From: Actinocatenispora thailandica
GTDB taxonomy: Bacteria > Actinomycetota > Actinomycetes > Mycobacteriales > Micromonosporaceae
DNA length: 64,000 bases
Assembly: GCF_016865425.1 (NCBI RefSeq)
Contig: NZ_AP023355.1
Location: forward strand, 2,354,198 to 2,418,197
Direction: 5' to 3'
Under the pieces are notes generated by a model. That model saw only the letters and a list, made by a program, of their open reading frames with translations. It made no database searches and was not told the origin of the DNA. The position numbers and the translations under genes are program-made. Positions 1-12,061 of this stretch are shown here, in pieces. Position 1 is the stretch's first letter; each line of letters starts with the position of its first letter.

Positions 1-1725
1 GCCGACCTGCGCGAACTCGCAGCCGGCGAACAGCAGTTGCTTGCCCGGATGCGCCCACATGAAGCCGAACAGCGCGCGCACCCCGGCGAAGCGCTTCCAG
101 TCGTCGCCGGGCATCCGGCCGAGCAGCGAACCCTTGCCGTGCACCACCTCGTCGTGGCTGATCGGCAGCACGAAGTTCTCGCTCCACGCGTACATCAGCG
201 AGAACGTCATCTCGTGATGGTGGTACTGCCGGTAGATGGGGTCCTTCGAGACGTACGACAGGGTGTCGTGCATCCAGCCCATGTTCCACTTGAACCCGAA
301 GCCGAGGCCGCCCAGATAGGTCGGTCGGGTCACGCCCGGCCAGGCGGTCGACTCCTCGGCGATCATCACCACGCCGGGATGCCGCCGGTACACGGTCGCG
401 TTCGTTTCCTGCAGGAACGACACCGCGTCCAGGTTCTCCCGGCCGCCGTGCTCGTTCGGTGTCCACTCACCCTCGTTGCGCGAGTAGTCGAGGTAGAGCA
501 TCGAGGCGACCGCGTCCACCCGCAGCCCGTCGACGTGGAACTCCTCGCACCAGTACAGCGCGTTCGCGACCAGGAAGTTGCGCACCTCGCGGCGGCCGAA
601 GTCGAACACGTACGTGCCCCAGTCGGGGTGCTCGCCGCGGCGCGGGTCGGCGTGCTCGTAGCAGGCGGTCCCGTCGAAGCGTGCCAGCGCCCACTCGTCC
701 CGCGGGAAGTGCGCCGGTACCCAGTCGAGGTAGACGCCGACACCGGCCTGGTGCAACCGGTCCACCAGGTAGCGGAACTCGTCGGGGGAGCCGAACCGGG
801 CGGTCGGCGCGTAGTAGCTGGTGACCTGGTAGCCCCACGAGCCGCCGAACGGGTGCTCGGCCACCGGCAGGAACTCCACGTGCGTGAACCCGACCTCGGT
901 CACGTAGGACACCAGCTCGTCGGCCAGTTCGCGGTAGGTCGCGCCGGGGCGCCAGGAGCCCAGATGCACCTCGTAGATCGACACCGGACGCTGGTGCCAT
1001 TCGGTCTGGCGCCGGGTCGCGAGCCAGTCCGCGTCGCCCCACTCGTACGCCGAGCGGTACACCCGCGACGCGGTGCGCGGCGGAACCTCCGTCGACTGCG
1101 CCATCGGGTCGGCCTTCTCCCGCCAGCGGCCGTCCGGCCCGAGGATGCGGTACTTGTAGAGCCCGTCCGCGGCGAAGTCCGGGACGAACAGTTCCCACAC
1201 CCCGGACGAGCCGAGCGAGCGCATCGACAGCCCGTCGTAGGCGCCCCAGCCGATGCCGTCGCCGATCACCCGCACGGCCCGGGCGTTCGGCGCCCACACC
1301 GCGAACGCGACGCCGTTCACCGGGCCGTTCGGCGTCGAGTAGCGGCGCGGGTGCGCGCCGAGCACCCGCCACAGCTCCTCGTGCCGGCCCTCGCCGATCA
1401 GGTACAGGTCGGTGTCGCCGAGCGTCGGCAGCCACCGGTACGGGTCATCGACCAACCGCTGCTCGCCGTCGGCGCCGGTCACCTCGATCCGGTAGTCGCG
1501 CGGCGCACCGGGCAGCGTCGCCTCGAACACACCGCCGTCGTGCACCTTGCGCGCCGGAAACCGTTGGTCGCCGTCGACGACGACCAGCTGCAGCGCGTCC
1601 GGCCGCAGCATGCGCACCACGGTCCGGTCGCCGCCGAGCGGGTGCGCGCCGAGCACGGCGTGCGGATCGTACGCCTCGCCTCGGACGAGGCGGTCGAGCA
1701 CTTCTGAGTCCACCGATGTCGCCAC
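1..1725 (-). CDS. glgB: 1,4-alpha-glucan branching enzyme, 3' end beyond the window
   Basis: This GH13 enzyme makes alpha-1,6 branches in glycogen-like glucans by cutting and transferring alpha-1,4 chains. A single frame runs from a GTG at 1725 to the left edge, giving 575 codons. Family members are usually about 730 residues, so roughly 150 C-terminal residues lie outside. The N-terminal half carries a CBM48-type beta-sandwich ([16 protein letters not shown]). The catalytic barrel shows [12 protein letters not shown] with the nucleophile Asp, MIAEES with the acid/base Glu, and [13 protein letters not shown] with the transition-state Asp. The GTG gives the N-terminus [21 protein letters not shown], which matches the family, although no strong ribosome site precedes it. 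The gene is on the same strand as glgE-treS-mak but separated from them by ung, merR and a protease gene. Identification is firm; only the end is unseen. Confidence 0.96.
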   Translation of the reverse strand, partial: MATSVDSEVLDRLVRGEAYDPHAVLGAHPLGGDRTVVRMLRPDALQLVVVDGDQRFPARKVHDGGVFEATLPGAPRDYRIEVTGADGEQRLVDDPYRWLPTLGDTDLYLIGEGRHEELWRVLGAHPRRYSTPNGPVNGVAFAVWAPNARAVRVIGDGIGWGAYDGLSMRSLGSSGVWELFVPDFAADGLYKYRILGPDGRWREKADPMAQSTEVPPRTASRVYRSAYEWGDADWLATRRQTEWHQRPVSIYEVHLGSWRPGATYRELADELVSYVTEVGFTHVEFLPVAEHPFGGSWGYQVTSYYAPTARFGSPDEFRYLVDRLHQAGVGVYLDWVPAHFPRDEWALARFDGTACYEHADPRRGEHPDWGTYVFDFGRREVRNFLVANALYWCEEFHVDGLRVDAVASMLYLDYSRNEGEWTPNEHGGRENLDAVSFLQETNATVYRRHPGVVMIAEESTAWPGVTRPTYLGGLGFGFKWNMGWMHDTLSYVSKDPIYRQYHHHEMTFSLMYAWSENFVLPISHDEVVHGKGSLLGRMPGDDWKRFAGVRALFGFMWAHPGKQLLFAGCEFAQVG

Positions 1726-1833
1726 CAGACAACCCTAAGCGCCCGGGGCCCGCGCCGCGCCCCGGACGCACCGGTGGGTGCCCGGCATGTCGCGTACGGT
1801 GGCCGCCTCCGGTGTCGAGGCGGTTCGCACGCC

Positions 1834-2508
1834 CTAGGGGAGCTTCCAGTCGACCGGGGCGGCGCCCTGCTGGACGAGCAGGTCGTTGGCGCGGGTGAAC
1901 GGCTTGGATCCGAAGAAGCCGCGGTCGGCCGACATCGGCGACGGGTGCACGCTCTTGAGCACCGGGGTGTCGCCGAGCAGCGGCTGCAGCGACTGCGCGT
2001 CGCGGCCCCACAGAATCGCCACCAGCGGACCGCCGCGCGCCACCAACGCCCGGATGGCCGCGTCGGTGACCTTCTCCCAGCCCTTGCCGCGGTGCGCGGC
2101 CGGCTTGCCCGGCTGCACGGTCAGGCACCGGTTGAGCAGCAACACACCGTGCTCGGCCCACGGGGTCAGGTCGCCGCTCGCCGGCTTCGGGTAGCCCAGA
2201 TCGTCGCAGTACTCCCGGAAGATGTTGCGCAGGCTGGCCGGGATCCGCCGGTCCGGCGCCACCGAGAAGGACAGCCCGACCGCATCGCCGGGCGTGGGGT
2301 AGGGATCCTGCCCGACGATCAGCACCCGCACGTCGGCGAGCGGTTGGGTGAACGCGCGCAGCACCCGGTCGCCGGTCGGCAGGTAGCCGCGGCCCTCCGC
2401 GTTCTCCGCCCGCAGGAACTCGCCCATCGCGGTGATCTGCTCCGCCACCGGCGTCAACGCCTGTGCCCAACTCGCGTCGACAACCTCGGCCAATGGTCGC
2501 CCAGTCAT
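1834..2508 (-). CDS. ung: Uracil-DNA glycosylase, family 1
   Basis: The 224-residue protein removes uracil from DNA as the first step of base-excision repair. The water-activating motif [16 protein letters not shown] is intact, and near the C-terminus the DNA-intercalating motif reads [17 protein letters not shown], as in classical Ung. The length equals that of bacterial Ung proteins. The ATG at 2508 ([14 protein letters not shown]) is chosen because it gives the family-length N-terminus; the same frame is open further upstream but that stretch is not conserved-looking. The gene follows glgB's start by about 110 bp and appears to be a stand-alone housekeeping gene. No odd features. Confidence 0.96.
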   Translation of the reverse strand: MTGRPLAEVVDASWAQALTPVAEQITAMGEFLRAENAEGRGYLPTGDRVLRAFTQPLADVRVLIVGQDPYPTPGDAVGLSFSVAPDRRIPASLRNIFREYCDDLGYPKPASGDLTPWAEHGVLLLNRCLTVQPGKPAAHRGKGWEKVTDAAIRALVARGGPLVAILWGRDAQSLQPLLGDTPVLKSVHPSPMSADRGFFGSKPFTRANDLLVQQGAAPVDWKLP

Positions 2509-2563
2509 GACCGCGGAGCCTACCCACCGGGTACGACACGGGCACACATCGGGTGCCGGCCGG

Positions 2564-3382
2564 TCATGCCGGCTCCACCGGTTCCTGGAGTTCGGTGACC
2601 CAGTCGGCCTGGTCGGGCCCCGGGCAGGACAGGTAGGACTCGCGGTACCCGGTGGGGCGGTACCCGTTGTCGCCGATCCAGCGGCCGAGCGCCTGGAACG
2701 ACGGATCCGACTCCGCCATCGGGCCGCGGTGCAGCAGCGTCGCCGCCGCCGGCACCGCCGGCAGGTCGACCACCTCGAACGGGTACGCCGGGTCCGGCGC
2801 CACGGTCACCTGCACGCCGGCGTGCACCCGCACGCCACCGTCCGGATCCTCGGTGTACCAAGCGATGTCGGGCGCCACCGGGCGCACGTCGTGCCGGTCG
2901 AGCAGGGTGCCCAGCCGCTGGTACAACGGGACGATGACGGGCGTGATGTCCGACGGGTCCCAGCTCGCCGCGACCCCGGCCAGCTGCGCCAGGCGTGCCG
3001 CCGGAAGGTCCTTGACCACGATCTCGCCGGTGGGCAGCCGGCCCTCCCGCTCGATCACCGCGAGCCGCGCCTCGACGCCGGCCAGCCGCGCGGTGTCCGC
3101 CTCGATCTGCTGCCGCAGCTGGGCGTGCCGCAGCCGCAGCATGCCGCGCAGCTGCTCGGCGGTGAGCCGGTCGTCGAGCACCTCGCGGATCTGCGCCAGG
3201 CTCAGGCCGAGGTCCTTCAGTGCGACGATCCGGTTCAGCCGGGCCAGCTGGTCGGCGGTGTAGTACCGGTAGCCGCTGGCCGCGTCGACCCGGGCCGGGG
3301 TCAGCAGCCCCAGCGCGTCGTAGTGCCGCAGCATCCGGACCGACACCCGGCCGTGCCGGGCGAAGTCCCCGATCGTCAACAT
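2564..3382 (-). CDS. MerR-family regulator with GyrI-like effector-binding domain
   Basis: This 272-residue protein begins with a MerR winged helix ([27 protein letters not shown], then [15 protein letters not shown]), continues through a dimerisation coiled coil (about residues 75-120), and ends in a GyrI/AraC-type effector-binding fold (about 125-272). Such BltR/TipA-like regulators sense small hydrophobic or cationic ligands and remodel promoter DNA. The start at 3382 is supported by a GGGAGG site about 8 bases upstream and sits exactly at the conserved first helix. It is divergent from the small membrane protein at 3445, with only 62 bp between them, so it may control that gene or itself. 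The ligand cannot be predicted from sequence. Confidence 0.93.
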   Translation of the reverse strand: MLTIGDFARHGRVSVRMLRHYDALGLLTPARVDAASGYRYYTADQLARLNRIVALKDLGLSLAQIREVLDDRLTAEQLRGMLRLRHAQLRQQIEADTARLAGVEARLAVIEREGRLPTGEIVVKDLPAARLAQLAGVAASWDPSDITPVIVPLYQRLGTLLDRHDVRPVAPDIAWYTEDPDGGVRVHAGVQVTVAPDPAYPFEVVDLPAVPAAATLLHRGPMAESDPSFQALGRWIGDNGYRPTGYRESYLSCPGPDQADWVTELQEPVEPA

Positions 3383-3444
3383 CGCCTGGCCTCCCGCCGC
3401 ATCAGGGTCGACAATCGACACATGGTCGGCACGGAGTCTGCCCG

Positions 3445-3639
3445 ATGAGCCCGACGCTGACGGCGGCCCTGCTGGTGGTGGTCGCGGCCGCCGGCTTCGC
3501 CGGATACTGCGTGACCGATCTCGCCCGGGCCGACGACCGGGACATCCTGCTGCTGCCACGGATGGCCTGGGTGGTGATCTGTGTGCTGTCGGTCCCGATC
3601 GGCGGTATCGCCTACCTGCTGCTCGGGCGCCGTCGCTGA
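3445..3639 (+). CDS. Small PLDc_N-like membrane protein
   Basis: This 64-residue protein has two hydrophobic segments (about residues 6-20 and 40-59) separated by a short polar stretch, and ends in YLLLGRRR. The second half (LPRMAWVVICVLSVPIGGIAYLLLG) matches the phospholipase D N-terminal (PLDc_N) type, which in actinomycetes often occurs as a stand-alone two-helix membrane protein of unknown role. The ATG at 3445 gives the correct small-protein length. It is transcribed away from merR and converges on the S1 protease gene, with a strong hairpin between them. Confidence 0.8.
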   Translation: MSPTLTAALLVVVAAAGFAGYCVTDLARADDRDILLLPRMAWVVICVLSVPIGGIAYLLLGRRR

Positions 3640-3673
3640 ACCCATGGCCGGGTCCCGGCGCGGCGGGCGGTTC

Positions 3674-3727
3674 GCACCACGCACCCGCCCTGCCGGCCAG
3701 CTCGCCGGCAGGGCGGGTGCGTGGTGC
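3674..3727. terminator. Perfect 24-bp inverted repeat, bidirectional terminator
   Basis: The left arm (3674-3697) and right arm (3704-3727) are perfectly complementary over 24 bp with a six-base loop CAGCTC. The stem starts GCACCACGCACC. It lies 34 bp after the small membrane protein's stop and 7 bp after the stop of the convergent S1 protease gene, so it can end both transcripts. There is no U-tract, as is common for actinomycete terminators. Confidence 0.85.
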
Positions 3728-3734
3728 GGGTCGG

Positions 3735-4610
3735 TCAGTAGACCGTGACGCCGTAGGCGCTGGCGGCCTGCGGCAGTGGCTGGAAGAAGGTGGTACCGCC
3801 GGACGAGCAGTCGCCGCTGCCGCCGGAGGTGATGCCCAGCCCCTTGGACCCGTCGTACATCGGGCCGCCGGAGTCGCCCGGCTCGGCGCAGACGGTGGTC
3901 TGGATCAGGCCCCGCACGGTGCCGCCGCCGCCCGAGTAGTGCACGGTGACGTCCAGCGCGGTGACGGTGCCGCTGTGCGTACCGGACGTCGAGCCGGTGC
4001 GCTTGACCGACTCGCCGACGTACGCGTTCGCCGCGGTGAAGCCGCCGGGATGGCTCAGCGAGCTGTTGTCGTACCGGACCAGCGCGTAGTCGTGGCCGGG
4101 GAACGTGTAGCCGATCGTCGGCCCGATCAGCGTGCTGTGCCGGGAGTCGGAGTACCAGGTGTCCGCGACCTTGCCGCAGTGCCCGGCGGTGAGGAAGTAG
4201 TAGGTGCCGCCCTTGACCACGTTGAACCCGAGCGAGCAGCGGTACTGGCCGCCGTAGATGGCGGCCCCGGCGGACAGCAGCGGCCGGAACACGCCCGCCG
4301 TGCGGGTCACGCGGACGGCGCCGGTACTGCCGGCTGCCTTCCTGATCGTGGCGATCTCGGCGGCCGACACGGTGGCGTCGGCGGTGACCACGACCCGATG
4401 GGACGCGGTGTCGGTGTACCAGGCGATGCCGTCGACGCCGGTTCCGGCCACGGCGGCACGGACTCCGGCGAGTTGGCTGGCGGTGGGCTGAGACGGTGCC
4501 GCCGTGACGGCGCTGGGCAGGCTGAGCGCGGACGCCGCGGCGAGGCCGACGGCGGCGGCGAGGGTCCGGATCGTCCGGGCCAGGCGACGGGGGGCAGGGG
4601 AGATCGGCAC
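3735..4610 (-). CDS. Secreted S1-family serine protease (streptogrisin/alpha-lytic type)
   Basis: The 291-residue preproprotein starts at a GTG at 4610, preceded by AAGGAGG at good spacing. An Arg-rich N-region and hydrophobic segment form a signal peptide ending near VTAAPS. A pro-region of about 80 residues follows, resembling the short propeptides of streptogrisins. The mature chymotrypsin fold shows the catalytic His in FLTAGHCG, the Asp in HDYALVRY and the Ser in [12 protein letters not shown], with three expected disulfide pairs. It is an extracellular protease needing pro-region-assisted folding. It sits about 185 bp downstream of mak on the same strand but has its own ribosome site and probably its own promoter. 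Confidence 0.95.
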   Translation of the reverse strand: MPISPAPRRLARTIRTLAAAVGLAAASALSLPSAVTAAPSQPTASQLAGVRAAVAGTGVDGIAWYTDTASHRVVVTADATVSAAEIATIRKAAGSTGAVRVTRTAGVFRPLLSAGAAIYGGQYRCSLGFNVVKGGTYYFLTAGHCGKVADTWYSDSRHSTLIGPTIGYTFPGHDYALVRYDNSSLSHPGGFTAANAYVGESVKRTGSTSGTHSGTVTALDVTVHYSGGGGTVRGLIQTTVCAEPGDSGGPMYDGSKGLGITSGGSGDCSSGGTTFFQPLPQAASAYGVTVY

Positions 4611-4795
4611 GGGTTCCTCCTTCACGGTGCCGGGGCGGGGGGCTCGCCGCGGCTGGGGGTAGGACCGTCGTTGAATCCCGTTTCCCGTCATACGGTACTC
4701 GGAAGGAGACATTCCGCAAGAGTCTCCGTTTAGCCGAAAATCCCGTCGTATCGGGCGATACGGCGACCGGACCGGCTGGCGTGCCGCCGCGGCGG

Positions 4796-6209
4796 TCAGG
4801 CGGCGGGCAGGTCGCCCGGCGGGGCACCTCGAAACCGAGCATCCGGGCGATCGAGCGCAGCGGGATCCACCGCCACGCCGGCCGGTGCCGCGCCTCGTAC
4901 ACCACCTCGTACACCGCCTTGTCCAGCTCGTAGGCGCGCAGCAGGGCGCGGTGCCGATCGGGATCCAGGCCGGCGGCCCCCGCGTACCCGGCCGCGAACG
5001 CCGACCGGTTGCGCGTCGCCCACTCCTGCGCGCGGTACTCCAGCTGGTGGTCGGCGCCCTCGCCGACGAGCAGGTGCTCGGCGGCGTAGTCGAACGAGCG
5101 GAGCATCCCGGCGACGTCGCGCAGCGGCGAGTCCGGCAGCACCCGCTCGGCCAGCGGCTTGACCGGTTCGCCCTCGAAGTCGATCAGCAGCCAGCTGGTC
5201 GGGGTGCGCAGCGCCTGCCCGAGATGCAGGTCGCCGTGGATGCGCTGCACCGGGCACGGCGTCGCGACGTCGGCGACCGCGGTGAACTCGGCCCCGAGCG
5301 CGGCCGCGTACCGGGCCAGCTCCGGCACCGTGCGCACCGCCTCGGCGAGCCGGCCGATCATCGCCGCGGACAGGTCCGCCTGCCCGTCGGCGTCCCGCTG
5401 GCCGGCACCCAGCGCGGTGACCAGGTCGGTGTGCACCTGCGCGACCGCCTCGCCGAGCCGGCGCGCCTCGGCGGCGAAGTCGCCGCCCACCTCGTCGGCC
5501 CGCAGATCCGCCTCGGCGAACAGGTCCCGCACGCTCGCGGTCGCCATCGCCCAGCCGTCCGCGGCGTTCGCCGCGTAGGCCGACAGCATCCCGTACGACA
5601 CGGCGGCGCCGAACAGCTCGCCGCCGATCTCGCCGAGCAACGGCGCCACGTGCGGGCAGCCGACCCGGCGCAGCGCCCGGTTCAGCTCCACGTCCGGGTT
5701 GGCACCCGGGGTGGGGCGGCGGAACAGCTTCAGGATCGACTCCTCGTCGAACACCACCGACGAGTTCGACTGCTCCACCTCGACCACCCGGCTGGGCAGG
5801 CCGCGAGCGATGACCGCGTCCGGCTCCGGCCGGAACGCCAGCCCGCCGTGGTGCTCGCCGCCGGCCAGCTCGTCGAGCAGCAGGTCCGCCAGCTCGTCGT
5901 CCCACAGCCCGGCGTACCCGACGTACCCGCCGACGGTCCCGATCCGGGTGTGCTCCAGCCGGTCCGGCAGCGCGGTGCGCCAGCCGACCAGCAGCTGGTA
6001 GCACTCCGGCTCGCCGGTCGCGTACTCCACCTCGACGACCAGGTGGTCCAGCCGCGGCTGCGCGTCGCCCAGCGGTACCGCCGACACCGGGGTCACCGCC
6101 TGCACCGCCCGGTGCTTGCCGGCGAACCAGCGCTGCTCGGGCAGCCAGCCGGCGAGCGCGGCGGCCAGCGCCTGCGCCCGATCGGTCGCGGCCCGCCCGC
6201 CGTCGGCGG

Positions 6210-6213
<4 letters not shown>
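4796..6213 (-). CDS. mak: Maltokinase, reading frame broken at the extreme 3' end
   Basis: Maltokinase phosphorylates maltose with ATP to maltose 1-phosphate, the donor used by GlgE. The kinase fold is complete: an N-terminal cap ([13 protein letters not shown]), the catalytic motif HGDLHLGQ and the metal-binding LIDFEGEP. The GTG start at 6213 overlaps the treS stop as GTGA, showing translational coupling. As written, the frame runs past the expected end and stays open to about 3376 through the protease gene. One extra base in the four-G run at 4821-4824 restores a normal end ([10 protein letters not shown], stop at 4796) and about 472 residues, the usual family length. The broken end is therefore probably a homopolymer error rather than a real extension. 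Confidence 0.92.
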
Positions 6214-8063
<1,850 letters not shown>

Positions 8064-8122
8064 CGCGCACCTCGCGCTTCGCCGTTGTCGCTGTTGTCGT
8101 GTGGGTGGGGGGTGGGTGTGGC

Positions 8123-10089
8123 TCAGCCGTGGGGGTGCACGGTCAGCAGGTGGGCCGGCTGCTCGTACGGGTCGAGCCGGACCGTGTTGAACTGGCCCCA
8201 GTCGTACTCGGCGCCGGTCAGCTCGTCGCGCACGGCGAACCGGTCCGACCAGCCGACACCCAACGCCGGCAGCTCCAGTGCGGTGTTCCCCCACTGCACG
8301 TTGTGTGGGTCCAACGAGCAGACCACCAGGACGGTGTTGCCGCTCGCCGGATCGCGCTTGGAGAAGCACAGCACCGCGTCGTTGTCGACGTGGTGGAAGG
8401 TCAGGTTGCGCAGCTGCTGCAGGGCCGGACTGGCCCGCCGGACTGCGTTGAGCCGGGTGATCAGCGGCGCCAGGGTGTGCCCGGACGCCGCCGCGGCAGC
8501 CCAGTCTCGCGGCCGCAGCTGGTACTTCTCCGAGTCGAGGTACTCCTCGCTGCCGGGCGCCCGGGCGACGTGCTCGAACAGCTCGAAGCCGGAGTACACC
8601 CCCAGGACGGGGACATCGTCGCGGCCAGCACCGCGCGGATTGCGAACATCGCCGGGCCACCGTGTTGCAGGCTCGCGTGCAGGATGTCCGGGGTGTTCGG
8701 CCACAGGTTCGGCCGCATGAAGTCGGCACTGGCGACCAGGTCGGCGCCGAACTCGGTCAGCTCCGCCTTGCTGGTGCGCCAGGTGAAGTAGGTGTAGGAC
8801 TGGGTGAAGCCGGCCTTCGCGAGCCCCTTCATCATGGCCGGCCGGGTGAACGCCTCGGCGAGGAACAGCACGTCCGGATGTGCCGCGTGCACCTGGTCGA
8901 TCAGCCACTGCCAGAAGTTGACCGGCTTGGTGTGCGGGTTGTCCACCCGGAACACCTTCACCCCGTGCTCGATCCAGTGCGTCACCACCCGCAGGATCTC
9001 CGCCCGCAGCCCCTTCGGGTCCCGGTCGAAGTTGAGCGGGTAGATGTCCTGGTACTTCTTCGGCGGGTTCTCCGCGTAGGCGATGGACCCGTCGGCACGC
9101 TGGGTGAACCACTCCGGATGCTCCCGCACCCACGGGTGGTCCGGCGCGCACTGCAGCGCCAGGTCGAGCGCCACCTCCATGCCGAGCTCACGGGTGCGGG
9201 CGACGAAGGCGTCGAAATCGTCGAGGCTGCCCAGCTGCGGGTGCACCGCGTCGTGGCCGCCCTCGGCCGAACCGATCGCCCACGGCACGCCCGGATCGTC
9301 CGGCCCGGCGACCAGCGCGTTGTTGGCGCCCTTACGGTTGACCACCCCGATCGGGTGGATCGGCGGCAGGTAGACGATGTCGAAGCCCATGTCGGCGATC
9401 GCCGGCAACCGCTCCGCCGCCGTCTTGAAACTGCCGTGCTCCGGCCGGCCCTCGGCCGCGGGGTGGCCGGACTCCGAGCGCGGGAAGAACTCGTACCAGG
9501 AGCCGAACGCCGCCCGCGGCCGGTCCACCCAGACGGCCTGGCTGGACGAGCGGGACACCAGGTCGCGCACCGGGTGGTGCCACAGCAGCCGCTCCAGCGC
9601 CAGCGCCGGGGCGACCCGGTGCGCCAGGTCGGCACCCGTGTCTCGCAGCGCCAGCACCGCCTCGGTGACCCGCGGCCGGTCGTCCTTGGGCACCAGCCGG
9701 ATCGCTCGCACCAGCACCTCGGCGCCGTCGGCGAGATCGTTCGCGAGGTCCTCGACGCCCTGACCGGCGTCGAGCTTCGCGACCACCGCATGCCGCCAGG
9801 TCCGGTACGGGTCGCTCCAGGCCTCGACGCAGTAACTCCAGCGGCCCATCAGGTCCGGCCTGATCTGCGCCGCCCACCGATCGGTGCCCGACCCGACCTC
9901 GGTCATCCGGGTGAAGGGCTGCTTGAGCCCGGCCGGGCTGCGCCAGACCACGGCGCAGCCGAGGGCGTCGTGGCCCTCCCGGTACACGGTTGCCGAGATC
10001 GTCATCCACTCGCCCACGACAGCCTTGGCCGGCGTCCGGCCACAGTCCACGACGGGGGAGACGGACTCGATGGGAATTCGTCCGGTCAT
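8123..10089 (-). CDS. glgE: Alpha-1,4-glucan:maltose-1-phosphate maltosyltransferase, frame broken
   Basis: GlgE transfers maltosyl units from maltose 1-phosphate to the non-reducing end of alpha-glucans. The N-terminal part has the GlgE beta domain and helical insert, then the barrel with the nucleophile Asp in [11 protein letters not shown] and the Glu in FLAEAFTRP. The frame from the ATG at 10089 fails after AATMSPSWG, and the homologous continuation [12 protein letters not shown] is one frame over and runs to a stop at 8123. Adding one base to the five-C run at 8599-8603 joins them into about 656 residues, close to known GlgE proteins (about 660-700). Homopolymer miscalling is the simplest explanation; a true mutation would remove the C-terminal third of the barrel and beta domain. 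First gene of the glgE-treS-mak operon. Confidence 0.93.
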
Positions 10090-10260
10090 CGGTGTCCACG
10101 GTATCCACCGACGTGCCGTTGCGCACTACGCCGCGCACATCTGTCCTCGCGATGTGTCGCACCGTTGCCTCGGCGGTCACGGCGTGGCCGCTTTCCCGCG
10201 GTGCCGACCGGTCAGGCGCGCCCGGATGCGGGCCGCGGACAGCGCCCCGCCGGGCGGCGG

Positions 10261-10722
10261 TCAGCTCGCCGCGATTTTCACCAGCGCGATGACGACGGCG
10301 ATGATCGCCGCCAGCACGGCGACACCGATCCGGATCGCCAACCGGATCGCGAGCGTCCTGCCCACCCCGGCGGCGACCTCCCCGAACCGGCTGGAGCGCG
10401 GCTGCCCGAGCTGCATCGGCCGGTACGGGTCGTAGCCGGGCGGGCCGTACTGCGGGGCCGCACCCGGCGGCGGGTACGGTCCGCCCGCGGGCTGCTGCGA
10501 ATACTGTGCTGGGTACTGCCCGGCGGCGGGCTGCTGCGGGTACGGGCCGGGAGGCATCGGTGCCCCGCCCGGCCCCGGATAGGGCGCCGCCGGGTGGAAC
10601 TGGCCGCCCGGCGCCCCGGACATCGGCGCGGGCCCCTGCGGCGGCGCCTGCATCGGTGCGCCCGGCACCGGCTGACCGTACGGCGGGGGGTACTGCGGGT
10701 CGCCGGTCGGCGGGTAGGACAT
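10261..10722 (-). CDS. Pro/Gly/Gln/Tyr-rich protein with C-terminal membrane anchor
   Basis: About 110 N-terminal residues are low-complexity P, G, Q, A and Y (SYPPTGDPQYPPPYGQP at the start), followed by one hydrophobic helix (about residues 121-149) and a short tail. This is a frequent actinomycete architecture: a disordered cytoplasmic tail tethered to the membrane by one helix, often used as a scaffold or polar marker, but no specific function can be claimed. The ATG at 10722 is preceded by GGAG at about 8-10 bases. Codon third positions are strongly GC-biased like the neighbours, supporting real coding. It lies between glgE and a potassium channel gene. Confidence 0.72.
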   Translation of the reverse strand: MSYPPTGDPQYPPPYGQPVPGAPMQAPPQGPAPMSGAPGGQFHPAAPYPGPGGAPMPPGPYPQQPAAGQYPAQYSQQPAGGPYPPPGAAPQYGPPGYDPYRPMQLGQPRSSRFGEVAAGVGRTLAIRLAIRIGVAVLAAIIAVVIALVKIAAS

Positions 10723-10907
10723 GACGTCTCCACGGACGGTCTTCGCACTGACCGTGTCACGCTACCGCGCGCCGACAACCAGCCGGACGCGCCAGTCCGG
10801 TGGCGTGCCCGGGGCAGGCCGGGCGGGCACTCGCCCCAGCGGGCGGGGTGGGCGCGTCGGGCGGGCGCCCTCGGTAGCGCCGTCGCGGCCGGGCAGGCCG
10901 GGCAGCG

Positions 10908-12007
10908 CTACCGGCGCAGCGCCGCCGAGGCGTCCTCGGCGGCCGGCGCGCCGCGCAGCCCGTCGGTCAGCTTCCCGGCATCGAGCCGGCGCTCGGCGAT
11001 GTAGTAGAGCACCGCGCCGGCGGGCAGCACGGTCCGTACCGACGGGTTGACCAGCAGCCCGTCGGCGGAACGCGCCGCGAGCAGGGTCGCCTGGTGGCGC
11101 TGGTTGAGCAGCGTGCGGCAGCGGTCCACGGGAACCCGGCCCAGCGTGTCGGGCAGCGCCACGGAGTAGGTGTTGGCGCCGCCGTGCGTCATCAGCTCCG
11201 CGTACACGTCGGAGATGCCGGGCGAGGTCAGCTCCTCGGTGATCATGCGCGGCGCGTGCCACTGCACGCAGCGGATCGCGGCGTCGACGTAGCCGAACAG
11301 CGGCGCGCGCGCCATGTCGCGCAGCGTCACCACCAGGTGCGACCCCCGGTACACGTGGTCGACGGCGACCGCGACCGCCAGCGCCTCGTTGTCGTCGTGG
11401 GCGTCGACCAGCACGGTCCGGGCCCGGTGCACCCCGCGCGCCGGAGCACCTGGCCGTCGGTCGGGTCGCCACGCACGAACTCGACCGGCCGCTCCGGCAT
11501 CGGGTGGCTGGTCACCTCCTCCCAGGTGCACAGCACCACCGACGCGGCGTCGTCGGCGAGCAGCTGTCCCACGATGCGCTCGGTCCGCCCCGGCGTGTAC
11601 CCGATCAGCACGATGTGTTGGGCGAGGCTCACTGTGATGGCTCCCTGCGTCCGACGTCCCCGTAGCTGCTCCAGCGCCGCGACCAGGTTGGTGAACACGG
11701 TGGTCAGCGCCGCGATGCCGCCGAGGATGACATAGCCGCCGACGAGTCGGCCGAGCGCCGTCTCGGGTGTCATGTCGCCGTAACCGACCGTCGCCGCGGT
11801 CACCGTGAAGTACCACCAGTAGTTGGCCGGGCGCACCAACGCGCTGCCGGCCGGCTCGGCCACCGCCATCAGCGGCCAGCTCGTGCCGAACACGAACAAC
11901 ACGACGACCACCGGCGTTGCCCACTTGCGCAGGAACGTCAGTCGGGTCAGCAGGCGATAGACGAACAGCGGCACCAGACATCCCATTGATCGGATCGGTC
12001 CCACCAT
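10908..12007 (-). CDS. Two-helix potassium channel with RCK/TrkA-N domain, frame broken
   Basis: The N-terminus has two membrane helices flanking a pore loop with the K+ selectivity filter TVGYGD. A cytoplasmic RCK Rossmann domain follows (HIVLIGYTPGRTERIVGQLLAD, VLVDAHDDNEA) and then a C-terminal region resembling TrkA-C. This predicts a K+ channel gated by a nucleotide or ion bound to the RCK ring. The frame from the ATG at 12007 fails after VLRRAG, and the matching continuation VHRARTVLVDAHDD is in another frame that ends at 10908. One extra base in the four-C run at 11432-11435 restores 366 residues. The start is uncertain (12007 or 11986); neither has a strong ribosome site. Confidence 0.88.
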
Positions 12008-12061
12008 AACGACCGGCCGCCCGCGCGGGCCAACCCCCGCCGCCCGGCGGCGGCCCGCCCG

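Noticed and set aside
8599-8603. Programmed ribosomal frameshift in glgE
   Set aside because: No stem-loop or slippery heptamer pattern was recognised, and four other genes show the same one-base loss in G/C runs.
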